Counted from the stretch's first letter, positions 1-8,617 are shown. The stretch: DNA of 64,000 nucleotides from Rhodobacter sp. (GCA_020637595.1 JACKKE010000006.1:1-64000); one strand, 5' to 3'. A program made the numbers and translations. Notes: a model not told the origin generated them from the sequence alone.

Positions 1-1
1 C

Positions 2-307
2 GCCGTTGCGTCGACCGTATCGGACGAGCCCGCACCGCAAGCGCCGGCGACGATCGCCGCTGCCACGCCGCAACCGGCCGCGCCGGCAATGCACGATGTC
101 AGCGAAGGCCAGCCCCCGGCGCCGGCCAATGCCGCGCCGCAGGTGTCGCTGGTCACCGTCCAGCCGGGGCATACCCTGTGGGCAATTTCGCAAAGCCGCT
201 ATGGCTCGGGTGAACTCTATGTTCTGATCTACCGGGCCAACCGCAGCCAGATCCGCGATCCGGACCTGATCTATCCCGGCCAGATCTTCGAGCTGCCCGA
301 GAACTGA
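2..307 (+). CDS. LysM-domain protein, C-terminal fragment (cut by window edge)
   Basis: The reading frame is open from the first bases of the window, so the N-terminus lies upstream. About 101 residues are visible. The first ~45 are an Ala/Pro-rich low-complexity linker, and the last ~50 form one LysM module (starting VTVQPGHTLWAIS and ending YPGQIFELP), the fold that binds N-acetylglucosamine in peptidoglycan. A C-terminal LysM after a Pro-rich linker is typical of envelope proteins of this lineage. The catalytic or N-terminal part is outside the window, so the function beyond wall binding cannot be given. Confidence 0.85.
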   Translation, partial: AVASTVSDEPAPQAPATIAAATPQPAAPAMHDVSEGQPPAPANAAPQVSLVTVQPGHTLWAISQSRYGSGELYVLIYRANRSQIRDPDLIYPGQIFELPEN

Positions 308-396
308 CGCCGAGGCACAGGCAGGAGTCGGCGTGCCTCTGGCAATCGTGGGCGCAAAGGCTTACCTGTCCGCGCAGACCAGCCAGAGAGAGCCCG

Positions 397-2238
397 ATGC
401 GATATCGCCCCAGCAACAGCGCGCTGCCGTCCGACGGCGGCGATACCCATGCCTCGGGCTGGACGACGATCCGCCGCGTCGCCCCCTATCTGTGGCCCGA
501 GGGCGAGTCGGGGATGAAAACCCGCGTCGTGCTGTCGATGCTGGCGTTGCTTTTGTCCAAGCTGATCTCGGTCGGCACGCCGATGCTCTACAAGGCGGCG
601 GTCGATGCGCTGGCGCCGAGCCAGCTGGACGCGGGCTGGCTGGTGGGGATCGGCGCCGTGGGACTGACCATCGCCTATGGCGTGGCCCGGCTGATGACCA
701 ACGGGTTCCAGCAGTTGCGCGATGCGATCTTTGCCGCGGTGGGGCAGCGCGCCCTGCGGCGGCTGGCACTCGAGACCTTTACCCATATCCATCATCTGAG
801 CCTGCGCTATCACCTGACGCGCAAGACCGGTGGCCTCAGCCGGATCATCGAGCGCGGGGTGAAGGGCGTCGATTTCCTGCTGCGGTTCCTGCTGTTCTCG
901 ATCGGGCCGCTGGTGCTGGAGCTGGTGCTGATCGGCATCGTGATGCTGGTGCTGTTCGATGTCTGGTATCTGGCGGTGATCGTGGTGACGATCGGCCTCT
1001 ATGTCGCGTTCACCTTCAAGGTGACGGAATGGCGGGTGAAGATCCGGCGCGAGATGAACCAGCAGGACACCGACGCCAACCAGAAGGCCATCGACAGCCT
1101 GCTGAACTTTGAAACCGTCAAGTATTTCAATGCCGAGGAGCGCGAGGCCCGGCGTTACGATCAGTCGATGGCGCGCTACGAGGCGGCGGCGCTGCGCACC
1201 CAGTATTCGCTGGCCTTCCTCAATTTCGGGCAGTCGGCCTTGATCACCGCGGGGTTGGTGATCGTCATGGTGATGGCGGCGGTGGGGGTGCAGAACAACC
1301 TGCTGACGGTGGGCGATTTCGTCATGGTCAACGCCTACATGATCCAGATCACCATGCCGCTGAACTTCCTCGGCACGGTCTACCGCGAGATCCGCCAGGC
1401 GCTGGTCGACATGGGCGAGATGTTCGGCTTGCTCGGCCAGGCGCCCGACGTGGTGGAAAAACCCGGTGCGCAGCCGCTGCGCCTGTCGGGTGGGGCGGTG
1501 CGGCTGCAGGACGTGCAATTTGCCTATGACCCGGCGCGGCCGATCCTCAAGGGGATCACGCTGGATGTGCCGGCCGGGCACAAGGTGGCGCTGGTCGGGC
1601 ATTCGGGCTCGGGCAAGTCGACGATCGGGCGGCTGTTGTTCCGGTTCTATGATGTGACCGGCGGGGCGCTGACAATCGACGGGCAGGATGTGCGCGCGGT
1701 GACCCTCGACAGCCTGCATGCGGCGATCGGCGTGGTGCCGCAGGACACGGTGCTGTTCAACGACACGGTCTATTACAACATCGCCTATGGCAAGGATGAT
1801 GCCACCCGCTCTGAGGTCGAGGCCGCCGCCAAAGCCGCCCGGATCCACGATTTCATCGCCAGCTTGCCTGAAGGCTATGATACCCAGGTGGGCGAGCGCG
1901 GGCTGAAACTGTCGGGCGGCGAGAAGCAGCGGGTGGGCATCGCCCGGACGTTGCTGAAGGATCCGGCGATCCTGCTGCTGGACGAGGCGACCAGCGCGCT
2001 GGACACCCAGACCGAGCGCGATATCCAGGAGTCGCTGCGGGCGATGGGGCGTGGACGGACGGTGATCACCATCGCGCACCGGCTGTCGACGGTGGTCGAT
2101 TCCGACCGCATCGTCGTGCTGGAGGCCGGTGAGGTCGTCGAGGAGGGCACTCACGAGGCGCTGTTGGCCAAGGGCGGACGCTATGCCCAGATGTGGGCGC
2201 GCCAGGCGGCCGAGGACCGCGCCGAGGCGGCCGAGTAA
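397..2238 (+). CDS. Atm1/HMT1-type ABC exporter (fused permease-ATPase)
   Basis: This 613-residue half-transporter has an N-terminal six-helix membrane domain (about residues 35-330) fused to a C-terminal nucleotide-binding domain. Visible motifs are Walker A GHSGSGKST near residue 401, the signature LSGGEKQRVGIAR near 505, Walker B ILLLDEATSALD near 525 and the H-loop AHRLSTV. The membrane domain carries NFETVKYFNAEEREARRY, characteristic of the Atm1 class that exports glutathione-linked sulfur or metal compounds in support of Fe-S and heavy-metal homeostasis. It presumably works as an inner-membrane homodimer. The chosen ATG follows a GAGAGAG ribosome site. The exact substrate cannot be read from the sequence. 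Confidence 0.93.
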   Translation: MRYRPSNSALPSDGGDTHASGWTTIRRVAPYLWPEGESGMKTRVVLSMLALLLSKLISVGTPMLYKAAVDALAPSQLDAGWLVGIGAVGLTIAYGVARLMTNGFQQLRDAIFAAVGQRALRRLALETFTHIHHLSLRYHLTRKTGGLSRIIERGVKGVDFLLRFLLFSIGPLVLELVLIGIVMLVLFDVWYLAVIVVTIGLYVAFTFKVTEWRVKIRREMNQQDTDANQKAIDSLLNFETVKYFNAEEREARRYDQSMARYEAAALRTQYSLAFLNFGQSALITAGLVIVMVMAAVGVQNNLLTVGDFVMVNAYMIQITMPLNFLGTVYREIRQALVDMGEMFGLLGQAPDVVEKPGAQPLRLSGGAVRLQDVQFAYDPARPILKGITLDVPAGHKVALVGHSGSGKSTIGRLLFRFYDVTGGALTIDGQDVRAVTLDSLHAAIGVVPQDTVLFNDTVYYNIAYGKDDATRSEVEAAAKAARIHDFIASLPEGYDTQVGERGLKLSGGEKQRVGIARTLLKDPAILLLDEATSALDTQTERDIQESLRAMGRGRTVITIAHRLSTVVDSDRIVVLEAGEVVEEGTHEALLAKGGRYAQMWARQAAEDRAEAAE

Positions 2239-2341
2239 ACGCTGGAACGGGAAACGCTGCGCTCAGGCCCCCGCCAGGGGAGCCTTCGCGCGGCGTGCCC
2301 GATGCAGGGCGCACCGGGCGGGCGTCACGGGGACGGTGCGC

Positions 2342-2545
2342 TCAGCGGTTGAGCGGGCAGGTCGAGAAGCCGAACAGCCGATACAGCGGGCAGGTGCCGA
2401 ACAGACCGGTGAACAGCGGGATCACGCCGATCCAGTAGGCCCAGCTATAGGCGCCGTTCGGGTTCAGGAAATAGCCGACGATCAGCGCCGCGCCGATGAC
2501 GATGCGCAGAATGCGGTCGATGCCGCCGACATTACGGGAAAACAT
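2342..2545 (-). CDS. small DUF2892 (YgaP-like) inner-membrane protein
   Basis: This 67-residue protein starts MFSRNVGGIDRILRIVIGAA, the standard opening of the DUF2892 family, and has two hydrophobic helices separated by NPNGAYSWAYW. The C-terminal CPLYRLFGFSTC segment has the two cysteines common in the family. It lies 72 bp downstream of the Crp/Fnr gene on the same strand and may be co-transcribed. An AAAGGATC ribosome site precedes the ATG. Family members often accompany redox or sulfur-related genes, but the role is not established. Confidence 0.85.
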   Translation of the reverse strand: MFSRNVGGIDRILRIVIGAALIVGYFLNPNGAYSWAYWIGVIPLFTGLFGTCPLYRLFGFSTCPLNR

Positions 2546-2617
2546 GGGTCCAGATCCTTTTGCTGGGTCAACACGAATCCTTGGTAACCCTTTTTGTTGA
2601 TTCTGTCAGTGACGTGG

Positions 2618-3262
2618 TCACACCACCTGTGCCAGCCGCACCAGCGCCGCGCGGTCGCGCAGCACCACCCGGCCGCGGTCGGTGGCGACCAGCCCGCGCT
2701 TGGCCAGAGCCTCGAGCCGGCGCGATACCACCTCGCGCGCCGATCCGATCCGCGCCGCCAGTTCGGCATGCGTCGCCTCGACCGCGCCGCCCTGCGCGGT
2801 GTCCAGAAGCGCCTGCGCCAGCCGGGCCTCGACCCGGGTGAAGGCGACGCGCTCCAGCAGTTGCGTCATGTCGTTCATCCGCACCGCCATCGCCCGGAAC
2901 ACGAAACCCCGGAATGCGTCCGAGCGCGCCATCAGCCCGTGGAACAGCGCCGCCGGGATCATCACCACACGGGTTTCCGCGACCGCCTCGGCCTCGCCGG
3001 AATAGGGTTCGTCGCCCAGCAGGCCCAGCGTGGTCTGGATGCAGCTCTGGCCGGGCTCGACGGCATAGAGCAGGATCTCGCGCCCCGACGGGCCGGTGAG
3101 GCTGACCTCGATCCGGCCCGACAGGACGACGGCAAAGCCCTGCGCGCGCTCGCCGGGCGCAAAGACCCGCGCGCCGCGTGGCAGCACCAGCACCGGCAGC
3201 GCCTCGAGCCGCGCGGCATCCGTGCCGTCGAGCCCGGGCAGGGCGCTGCCGGTCCAGCCCAT
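2618..3262 (-). CDS. Crp/Fnr family transcriptional regulator
   Basis: This 214-residue protein has a cyclic-nucleotide-binding-type beta-roll (about residues 20-120, with GFAVVLSGRIEV and PGQSCIQTTLGLL) and a C-terminal winged helix-turn-helix (AARIGSAREVVSRRLEAL). It lacks the four-cysteine Fe-S ligand set of FNR, so it is not an oxygen-sensing FNR of the usual type. Its ATG overlaps the TGA of the preceding 3-hydroxyisobutyrate dehydrogenase gene (TGATG), so translation is probably coupled to the valine catabolic block. The effector is unknown. A membrane protein of the DUF2892 family follows. Confidence 0.9.
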   Translation of the reverse strand: MGWTGSALPGLDGTDAARLEALPVLVLPRGARVFAPGERAQGFAVVLSGRIEVSLTGPSGREILLYAVEPGQSCIQTTLGLLGDEPYSGEAEAVAETRVVMIPAALFHGLMARSDAFRGFVFRAMAVRMNDMTQLLERVAFTRVEARLAQALLDTAQGGAVEATHAELAARIGSAREVVSRRLEALAKRGLVATDRGRVVLRDRAALVRLAQVV

Positions 3263-4131
3263 CAGCCGCGCCCGCGTTTCTCGAAGCGCGGCAGCATGGC
3301 GGAAAAGTCCATGCCGCGGCCGTCCTCGGCCTCGACGAACTGGGTATAGAGCGCGGTTGCCAGCTGGCCCATCGGTGTGTCGGCATCGGCCGACTCCGCC
3401 GCCTGCTGGCTCAAGCGCAGATCTTTCAGCATCAGCTCGGCGGCAAAGCCGGGTTTATAGCCGTTGTCGGCGGGCGATGTCGCGCCGATCCCGGGGGCCG
3501 GGGTATAGGCGTTCATCGTCCAGCTATAGCCCGACGAGGTGCTGACGACGTCGAACATCTTCTGCCGGTCCAGTCCCAGCTTGTCGGCCAGCGCGAAGGC
3601 CTCGCAGGTGGCGATCATCGTCACGCCCAGGATCATGTTGTTGCAGATCTTGGCCGACTGACCCGCGCCCGCCGCGCCGCAATGCACGGCCTTCTGGCCC
3701 ATGATGTCAAAGAGCGGCTTCACCGTGGCAAAGGCCGCGTCTGTGCCGCCCACCATGAAGGTCAGCGTGCCGGCAGTCGCCCCGCCGACGCCGCCCGAGA
3801 CCGGCGCATCCAGCGCCCCCAGCCCGGCGGCCTCGGCCTGCTGGGCGACGGCTTTCGCGCTGTCCACGTCGACCGTCGAGCAATCGCACAGCACCGCGCC
3901 CGGTTTCATCGCCGGGATCACCTGATCGGCCACCGCGCGCAGGATCGCGCCGTTGGGCAGCATGGTGATGACGACATCCGCGCCGGCCGCGGCCTCGGCG
4001 GCGGTGGCGGCGGTGGTGATGCCCTCGGGTGCGGCCATCGTGTCGAAGCCGGTCACCGAGTGCCCGGCGGCGATCAGGTTGCGGGCCATCGGCGCGCCCA
4101 TGTTGCCCAGTCCGATAAATGCGATGTTCAT
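3262..4131 (-). CDS. mmsB: 3-hydroxyisobutyrate dehydrogenase
   Basis: This 289-residue NAD-dependent beta-hydroxyacid dehydrogenase oxidises 3-hydroxyisobutyrate to methylmalonate semialdehyde in valine breakdown. It opens with a Rossmann motif (GLGNMGAPMARNL), carries the substrate-binding DAPVSGGVGGATAGTL near residue 108, and has the catalytic Lys161 followed by Asn165 (GQSAKICNN). The frame extends further upstream, but the ATG at 4131 matches the family N-terminus and overlaps the upstream GST stop (ATGA). Its own stop overlaps the start of the Crp/Fnr gene. Neighbours encode the adjacent pathway steps, which supports the substrate assignment. Confidence 0.93.
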   Translation of the reverse strand: MNIAFIGLGNMGAPMARNLIAAGHSVTGFDTMAAPEGITTAATAAEAAAGADVVITMLPNGAILRAVADQVIPAMKPGAVLCDCSTVDVDSAKAVAQQAEAAGLGALDAPVSGGVGGATAGTLTFMVGGTDAAFATVKPLFDIMGQKAVHCGAAGAGQSAKICNNMILGVTMIATCEAFALADKLGLDRQKMFDVVSTSSGYSWTMNAYTPAPGIGATSPADNGYKPGFAAELMLKDLRLSQQAAESADADTPMGQLATALYTQFVEAEDGRGMDFSAMLPRFEKRGRG

Positions 4132-4775
4132 GGTCTCTCCTCCAGTGGTTCGGGACGCCAGCCCGCGGCGACGGCCTCGACCGTCGAGTAGGGCGCAGCG
4201 GCAAAGGCCGGTCGGGTTTCGCACCAGGCCGAATGGCGGCGCAGCGCGGGCCGATCCCCCAGCCGTCGCGGCTGTTTCTCGGCCAGGTAACGAATGATGC
4301 AGCCCAGCGCGAGGTCCGCGCGGCTGAGGGCGCCGGACACCGGCGCGGTGGTCACGCGCGCCTCCAGCCAGTCCAGTGCGCCATCGAGCTGCAGCTGCAG
4401 CCGGGCGATCGCCTCGGGGTCGCGCAGGGCGGCGGGGCGGCGGGTCAGCTCGCCGGTCAACAGCACCGCCTTGTCGGCCAGCGCCAGTGCGACGGCCTCG
4501 ACCTGCAGCATCTCCAGCAGGGCAGGGCCTTCGGGTGTCAGCCGGGTCGCGGGGTGCAGGGCGTCCAGCCATTCCAGCATCGCCCGGCTGTCGGTCAGCA
4601 CCGACCCGTCGTCGAGCGTCAGGACCGGTGCCTGACCCAGCGGGTTCGCCGCCCGCATCGCGTCGAAATCGCGAAACACCGACAGCGGCTGGCGGTCATA
4701 GGCGCAGCCGTGATGATGCAGCGCCACGGCGACGCGGCGCACGAACGGGCTGTCCATCAGGCCCCAGAGGATCAT
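4128..4775 (-). CDS. glutathione S-transferase family protein
   Basis: This 215-residue protein has an N-terminal thioredoxin-like domain (ILWGLMDSPFVRRVAVALH, then GQAPVLTLDDGSVLTDSRAM, the glutathione-binding region with the cis-Pro and Asp-Ser pair) and an all-helical C-terminal domain. The catalytic position appears to be the Ser in DSPFVRR. It sits between the hydrolase and dehydrogenase genes of the valine block, 9 bp after the hydrolase stop, and overlaps mmsB by 4 bp. Methacrylyl-CoA made in this pathway is a reactive thiol acceptor, so a detoxifying role is plausible, but that is inference. Confidence 0.88.
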   Translation of the reverse strand: MILWGLMDSPFVRRVAVALHHHGCAYDRQPLSVFRDFDAMRAANPLGQAPVLTLDDGSVLTDSRAMLEWLDALHPATRLTPEGPALLEMLQVEAVALALADKAVLLTGELTRRPAALRDPEAIARLQLQLDGALDWLEARVTTAPVSGALSRADLALGCIIRYLAEKQPRRLGDRPALRRHSAWCETRPAFAAAPYSTVEAVAAGWRPEPLEERP

Positions 4776-4784
4776 CGCACCCCC

Positions 4785-5807
4785 TTACGACAGGCCCAGT
4801 TCATCGGGGCCCAGCGGCGCCAGCATGGCCGCGACCTCGGCGCTTGTCACCTCCCCCGGCGCGGCATGCTGCCATGTCGGGTTGCGGTCCTTGTCGATGA
4901 TCTGCGCGCGCACCCCCTCGAGGAAGTCGCCCTTGTCCATCGACCGCCAGGTCCAGCGGAACTCCTGTGCCAGGGCCTCGGCCAATGAGGCCGGCGCGGG
5001 GCGCAACATCGCCAGGATCGACGCCATGCTCAACGGCGAATTGCGCCGCATCGCCTTCAGCGCCAAGGCGGCAAGCGGGCTGTCGTCGCCCTCCAGCGCC
5101 GCAAGGATCGCCGGGATGTCCATGCCCGCGAACAGCCGGTCAAGCCGCGCCTGTTCCGCCGCCAGCGGGCTTTCGGGTGCGGTATGGACGGGCAGGGCCA
5201 CGCGGCCTGTCTCGCAAATCTCGGCCTTGACCACATCCCATGCGCGCTCGGGGATAAAGGCATCGGCAAAGCCCGCATGGATCGCATCGCCCGGCCCCAT
5301 CCGCGCCGCGGTCAGCGCCAGATAGAGGCCCAGCTGCCCCGGGGCGCGGCCCAGCAGCCAGGTGCCGCCCACATCGGGGATCAGGCCGATGCCGGCCTCG
5401 GGCATCGCCATCTGCGTGCTCTCGCCCACCACCCGGTGCCCGACATGGCAGCCATAACCGACGCCGCCGCCCATCACGAAGCCGTTGAGGAAACTGACCA
5501 CCGGCTTTTTATAGCGCGAGAACAGCAGGTTCATGCGGTATTCGTCGCGCCAGAAATCGCGCCCCATCGCATAATTGCCCTGCCGCCCGGCGGCGGTCAC
5601 CTGCGCAATGTCGCCGCCCGCGCAGAACGCCCGATCCCCCGCGGCATCGAGGATCACCACCGCGACCTCGGGGTCCGTGGCCCAGGCCTTCAGCGCCTGC
5701 TCCGTCTCCAGACAGATCGCATGGGTCAGCGCGTTCAGCGCCTTGGGGCGGTTCAGCGTCAGGATGCCGGCGCGGCCTTGCTTGCGGAGGATCAGTTCCG
5801 GCTCCAT
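4785..5807 (-). CDS. 3-hydroxyisobutyryl-CoA hydrolase (enoyl-CoA hydratase/isomerase fold)
   Basis: This 340-residue crotonase-fold protein has NRPKALNALT near the N-terminus, the oxyanion-hole segments AFCAGGDI and NGFVMGGGVGYG, and MPEAGIGLIPDVGGTWLL. The last segment and a length of about 340 residues mark the 3-hydroxyisobutyryl-CoA hydrolase branch rather than simple hydratases (about 260 residues). It releases 3-hydroxyisobutyrate for the downstream mmsB product. The ATG at 5807 shares a base with the stop codon of the upstream acyl-CoA dehydrogenase. A longer upstream in-frame extension exists but would run through that gene and is rejected. Confidence 0.9.
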   Translation of the reverse strand: MEPELILRKQGRAGILTLNRPKALNALTHAICLETEQALKAWATDPEVAVVILDAAGDRAFCAGGDIAQVTAAGRQGNYAMGRDFWRDEYRMNLLFSRYKKPVVSFLNGFVMGGGVGYGCHVGHRVVGESTQMAMPEAGIGLIPDVGGTWLLGRAPGQLGLYLALTAARMGPGDAIHAGFADAFIPERAWDVVKAEICETGRVALPVHTAPESPLAAEQARLDRLFAGMDIPAILAALEGDDSPLAALALKAMRRNSPLSMASILAMLRPAPASLAEALAQEFRWTWRSMDKGDFLEGVRAQIIDKDRNPTWQHAAPGEVTSAEVAAMLAPLGPDELGLS

Positions 5808-6952
5808 CAGCCGCGCTCCGCCAACAGGGTGCGTGCGGTGATCATCCGCATGATCTCGTTCGTGCCTTCGAGGATCTGATGCACCCGCAGATCGCGCACG
5901 ATCTTCTCGATGCCGTAATCGCTCAGATAGCCATAACCGCCATGCAACTGCAGGCACTGGTCGGCGACCATGCTGCCGGCCTCGGTCACGAATTTCTTGG
6001 CCATCGCGCAGAATTTGGTGGCGTCGGGGGCCTTCTGGTCCAGCTTCCACGCCGCCTGCCGCAGGAAGATGCGCGCCGCCTGCAGCTCGATCTCCAGATC
6101 CGCCAGCCGGAACTGCAGCGCCTGGAACTGGTCGATCGTCTTGCCGAAGGCCTTGCGTTCGCCCATGTAGGTCAGCGTCTGGTTCAGTGCCTGCTGCGCG
6201 CCGCCCAGCGAACAGGCCGAGATGTTCAGCCGCCCGCCATCGAGCCCGATCATCGCGTATTTGAACCCGTCGCCCTCGGTGCCGACCAGATTGTCATGCG
6301 GCACCAGACAGTCGTCGAACTGCACCTGCCGTGTCGGCTGACTGCGCCAGCCCATCTTCGATTCCAGCCCGCCATAGCTCAGCCCCGCCGTGCCATGCTC
6401 GACGACAACGGTGCTGATGCCCTTCGCGCCCTCGGCCCCGGTGCGGACCATCACGACATAGGCGTCGGAATACCCCCCGCCCGAAATGAACGCCTTGGTG
6501 CCGTTCAGCCGGTAGCCTTCGTTGGTCTTCTCGGCCCGCGTCTTCAGCGCCGCCGCGTCACTGCCCGCGCCGGGTTCGGTCAGGCAATAGGACAGCACCG
6601 TCTCCATCGCGATCGCCGGGGCGAGGATCCGCGCCTTGATGTCGTCCGAGGCAAAGCGGTCCAGCATCGCCGCGCACATGTTGTGGATCGACAGAAAGCT
6701 TGCCACCGACGGGCAGGCCATCGACAGCGCCTCGAAGACCAGCGTCGCATCCAGCCGCCCCAGCCCCGCGCCGCCCGCCTCCTCGCTGACGTAAAGCCCG
6801 CCGAGCCCCAGCTCGCCCACCTTCAGCCACAGTTCGCGCGGGATCGTGCCCTGCGCTTCCCACTCGGCGGCAAAGGGGGCGATGTGCTCCTGCCCGAACG
6901 CATAGGCCATGTCGAAGATGGCCACCTGTTCCTCGGTCAACGCGAAATCCAC
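5807..6952 (-). CDS. acyl-CoA dehydrogenase, isobutyryl-CoA dehydrogenase type
   Basis: This 381-residue FAD enzyme has the family landmarks CLTEPGAGSDAAALKT, GWRSQPTRQVQFDD, QFQALQFRLADLE, LQLHGGYGYL and a catalytic base, probably Glu362, in HQILEGTNEI. With mmsA, the CoA hydrolase and mmsB as neighbours it most likely converts isobutyryl-CoA to methacrylyl-CoA in valine catabolism. The frame is open to 7018, but the GTG at 6952 is chosen because AGGGAGGGGACC sits just before it and VDFALTEEQ is where family similarity begins. Two inverted repeats upstream are candidate operators. Confidence 0.9.
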   Translation of the reverse strand: MDFALTEEQVAIFDMAYAFGQEHIAPFAAEWEAQGTIPRELWLKVGELGLGGLYVSEEAGGAGLGRLDATLVFEALSMACPSVASFLSIHNMCAAMLDRFASDDIKARILAPAIAMETVLSYCLTEPGAGSDAAALKTRAEKTNEGYRLNGTKAFISGGGYSDAYVVMVRTGAEGAKGISTVVVEHGTAGLSYGGLESKMGWRSQPTRQVQFDDCLVPHDNLVGTEGDGFKYAMIGLDGGRLNISACSLGGAQQALNQTLTYMGERKAFGKTIDQFQALQFRLADLEIELQAARIFLRQAAWKLDQKAPDATKFCAMAKKFVTEAGSMVADQCLQLHGGYGYLSDYGIEKIVRDLRVHQILEGTNEIMRMITARTLLAERG

Positions 6953-6977
6953 GGTCCCCTCCCTGGATGCCAGAATT

Positions 6978-6994
6978 GAACAAATGTTTAGTTC
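6978..6994. promoter_or_regulatory. inverted repeat GAAC-N9-GTTC, candidate operator
   Basis: GAACAAATGTTTAGTTC has outer arms GAAC/GTTC and an inner AACA-AA-TGTT dyad. It lies 26 bp upstream of the GTG of the acyl-CoA dehydrogenase gene in an otherwise short gap. The shape resembles sites of TetR-type regulators of acyl-CoA genes, but no cognate regulator is identified. Confidence 0.4.
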
Positions 6995-7000
6995 GGGATT

Positions 7001-7019
7001 CTTGCAACACTGTTGCAAG
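7001..7019. promoter_or_regulatory. perfect 19-bp palindrome, candidate operator of the valine block
   Basis: CTTGCAACACTGTTGCAAG is a perfect inverted repeat of 9-bp arms around one central base, 49 bp upstream of the acyl-CoA dehydrogenase start. The TTGCA half-site recurs as an inverted pair between mmsA and the divergent LysR gene, suggesting a shared regulator. It is too compact and lacks the T-run of a terminator. Confidence 0.5.
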
Positions 7020-7083
7020 CGCCCACCGCGCCCCTTTCATCTTGCCCGAAATACGCTCGGGGGGTGAATTCGGCGCAGCCGAA

Positions 7084-7106
7084 GAGGGGGGCTGACAGCC
7101 CCCCTC
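7084..7106 (-). terminator. GC-rich hairpin downstream of mmsA
   Basis: GAGGGGGGCTG and CAGCCCCCCTC are an 11-bp perfect inverted repeat around a single A, 12 bp past the mmsA stop. There is no long T-run, so termination may be partial and allow some read-through into the acyl-CoA dehydrogenase gene. The adjacent CATCTTGCCCGAAATACGC (from 7038) resembles CATCTTGCCGAAAATACGC near 18157. Confidence 0.5.
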
Positions 7107-7117
7107 CCGCTTTATTG

Positions 7118-8617
7118 TCAGTCCATCGCCTTGAAATGGAACTCGCCGCCTTCCTTGATCCCCGAGAACCAGCGCGCAGTGACGGTCTTGGTCTTGGTGT
7201 AGAAGCGGAACGCGTCCGGGCCATACTGGTTCAGGTCGCCGAACGCCGACTTCTTCCAGCCGCCGAAGGTGAAATAGCTCAGCGGCACCGGGATCGGGAA
7301 GTTGATGCCGACCATGCCGACATTGACCCGGTTGGCATAGTCGCGCGCGGTGTCGCCGTCGGCGGTGAAGATCGCCGTGCCGTTGCCATACTGGTTTTCC
7401 ATCACCAGCTTGACCGCGTCCTCATAGCTGCCCCGGCGCACCACCGACAGCACCGGGCCGAAGATCTCTTCCTTGTAGATGTCCATGTCGGTCTCGACCT
7501 TGTCGAACAGCGACGGACCCACGAAGAAGCCGTTCTCATAGCCCTGCAGCGCGAAGTTGCGGCCGTCGATCTTCAGATCGGCGCCCTGCGCCACGCCCGA
7601 ATCGATCAGCCCCTTGATGCGCGCCAGCGCCTGGGCGGTGATGACCGGGCCGTAATCGACGCCGTCGCCCGAGGTATAGGGCCCGACTTTCAGCTTCTCG
7701 ATGCGCGGGATCAGGCGCTCGACCAGCGCGTCGGCGGTCTTTTCGCCGACCGGCACCGCGACCGAGATCGCCATGCAGCGTTCGCCCGCCGCGCCGTAAC
7801 CCGCGCCCACCAGCGCGTCGGCGGCCTTGTCGAGGTCCGCATCGGGCATGATGATCATGTGGTTCTTGGCGCCGCCGAAGCACTGCGCGCGCTTGCCGTT
7901 CGAGCAGGCGCGGCCATAGATGTACTGCGCGATCGGGGTCGAGCCGACAAAGCCCACGGCCTGCACCACCTCGTTGTCGAGGATCGCATCGACCGAGTCC
8001 TTGTCGCCGTTGACGACCTGCAGCACGCCGTCGGGCAGGCCCGCTTCCTGCAGCAGCTGGGCCAGCGCCAGCGAGGTCGAGGGGCAGCGTTCGGACGGTT
8101 TCAGGATCATCGCGTTGCCCGAAACCAGCGCCGGGCCCATTTTCCACAGCGGGATCATCGCCGGAAAGTTGAACGGCGTGATGCCGGCGACGACGCCCAG
8201 CGGCTGGCGCATCGAATAGAGGTCGATCCCCGGGCCGCCGTCGTTCATGTATTCGCCCTTGAGGAGCGCCGGCGCGCCGGTGCAGACCTCGATCACTTCC
8301 AGCCCGCGCTGCACGTCGCCGCGCCCGTCGGGCAGGGTCTTGCCATGCTCGACCGACACCAGTTCCGCCAGCTTTTCCATGTCGCGGTTGATCAGTTCGA
8401 CGAATTTCATCATCACCCGGGCGCGGCGCTGCGGGTTGGTGGCGGCCCAGGCGACCTGCGCCTTGGCGGCGCGGGCGACGGCGTCGTCCAGCTCGTCCTT
8501 GGTGGCCAGCGCGACACGGGCCTGAACCTCGCCGGTGGCGGGGTTGTAGACATCGGCAAAGCGGCCCGAGGTGCCCGCGACCAGCTTGCCGTCAATCCAG
8601 TGACCGATTTCTTTCAT
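7118..8617 (-). CDS. mmsA: CoA-acylating methylmalonate-semialdehyde dehydrogenase
   Basis: This 499-residue aldehyde dehydrogenase converts methylmalonate semialdehyde with CoA and NAD to propionyl-CoA, the last step of distal valine (and thymine) catabolism. It starts MKEIGHWIDGKLVAG, contains GITPFNFPAMIPLW, FVGSTPIAQYIY, and the catalytic Cys281 in AAGERCMAIS. Absence of the usual general-base Glu segment of ordinary ALDHs fits the CoA-dependent subclass. An AGAGGAGGG ribosome site precedes the ATG. It is upstream of the other valine genes on the same strand and divergent from a LysR gene. Confidence 0.95.
   Translation of the reverse strand: MKEIGHWIDGKLVAGTSGRFADVYNPATGEVQARVALATKDELDDAVARAAKAQVAWAATNPQRRARVMMKFVELINRDMEKLAELVSVEHGKTLPDGRGDVQRGLEVIEVCTGAPALLKGEYMNDGGPGIDLYSMRQPLGVVAGITPFNFPAMIPLWKMGPALVSGNAMILKPSERCPSTSLALAQLLQEAGLPDGVLQVVNGDKDSVDAILDNEVVQAVGFVGSTPIAQYIYGRACSNGKRAQCFGGAKNHMIIMPDADLDKAADALVGAGYGAAGERCMAISVAVPVGEKTADALVERLIPRIEKLKVGPYTSGDGVDYGPVITAQALARIKGLIDSGVAQGADLKIDGRNFALQGYENGFFVGPSLFDKVETDMDIYKEEIFGPVLSVVRRGSYEDAVKLVMENQYGNGTAIFTADGDTARDYANRVNVGMVGINFPIPVPLSYFTFGGWKKSAFGDLNQYGPDAFRFYTKTKTVTARWFSGIKEGGEFHFKAMD

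Noticed and set aside
2309..2341. GCGCACCG/CGGTGCGC inverted repeat between convergent ABC exporter and DUF2892 genes
   Set aside because: The loop of 17 bases and absence of a T-run on either strand make it a weak terminator candidate.
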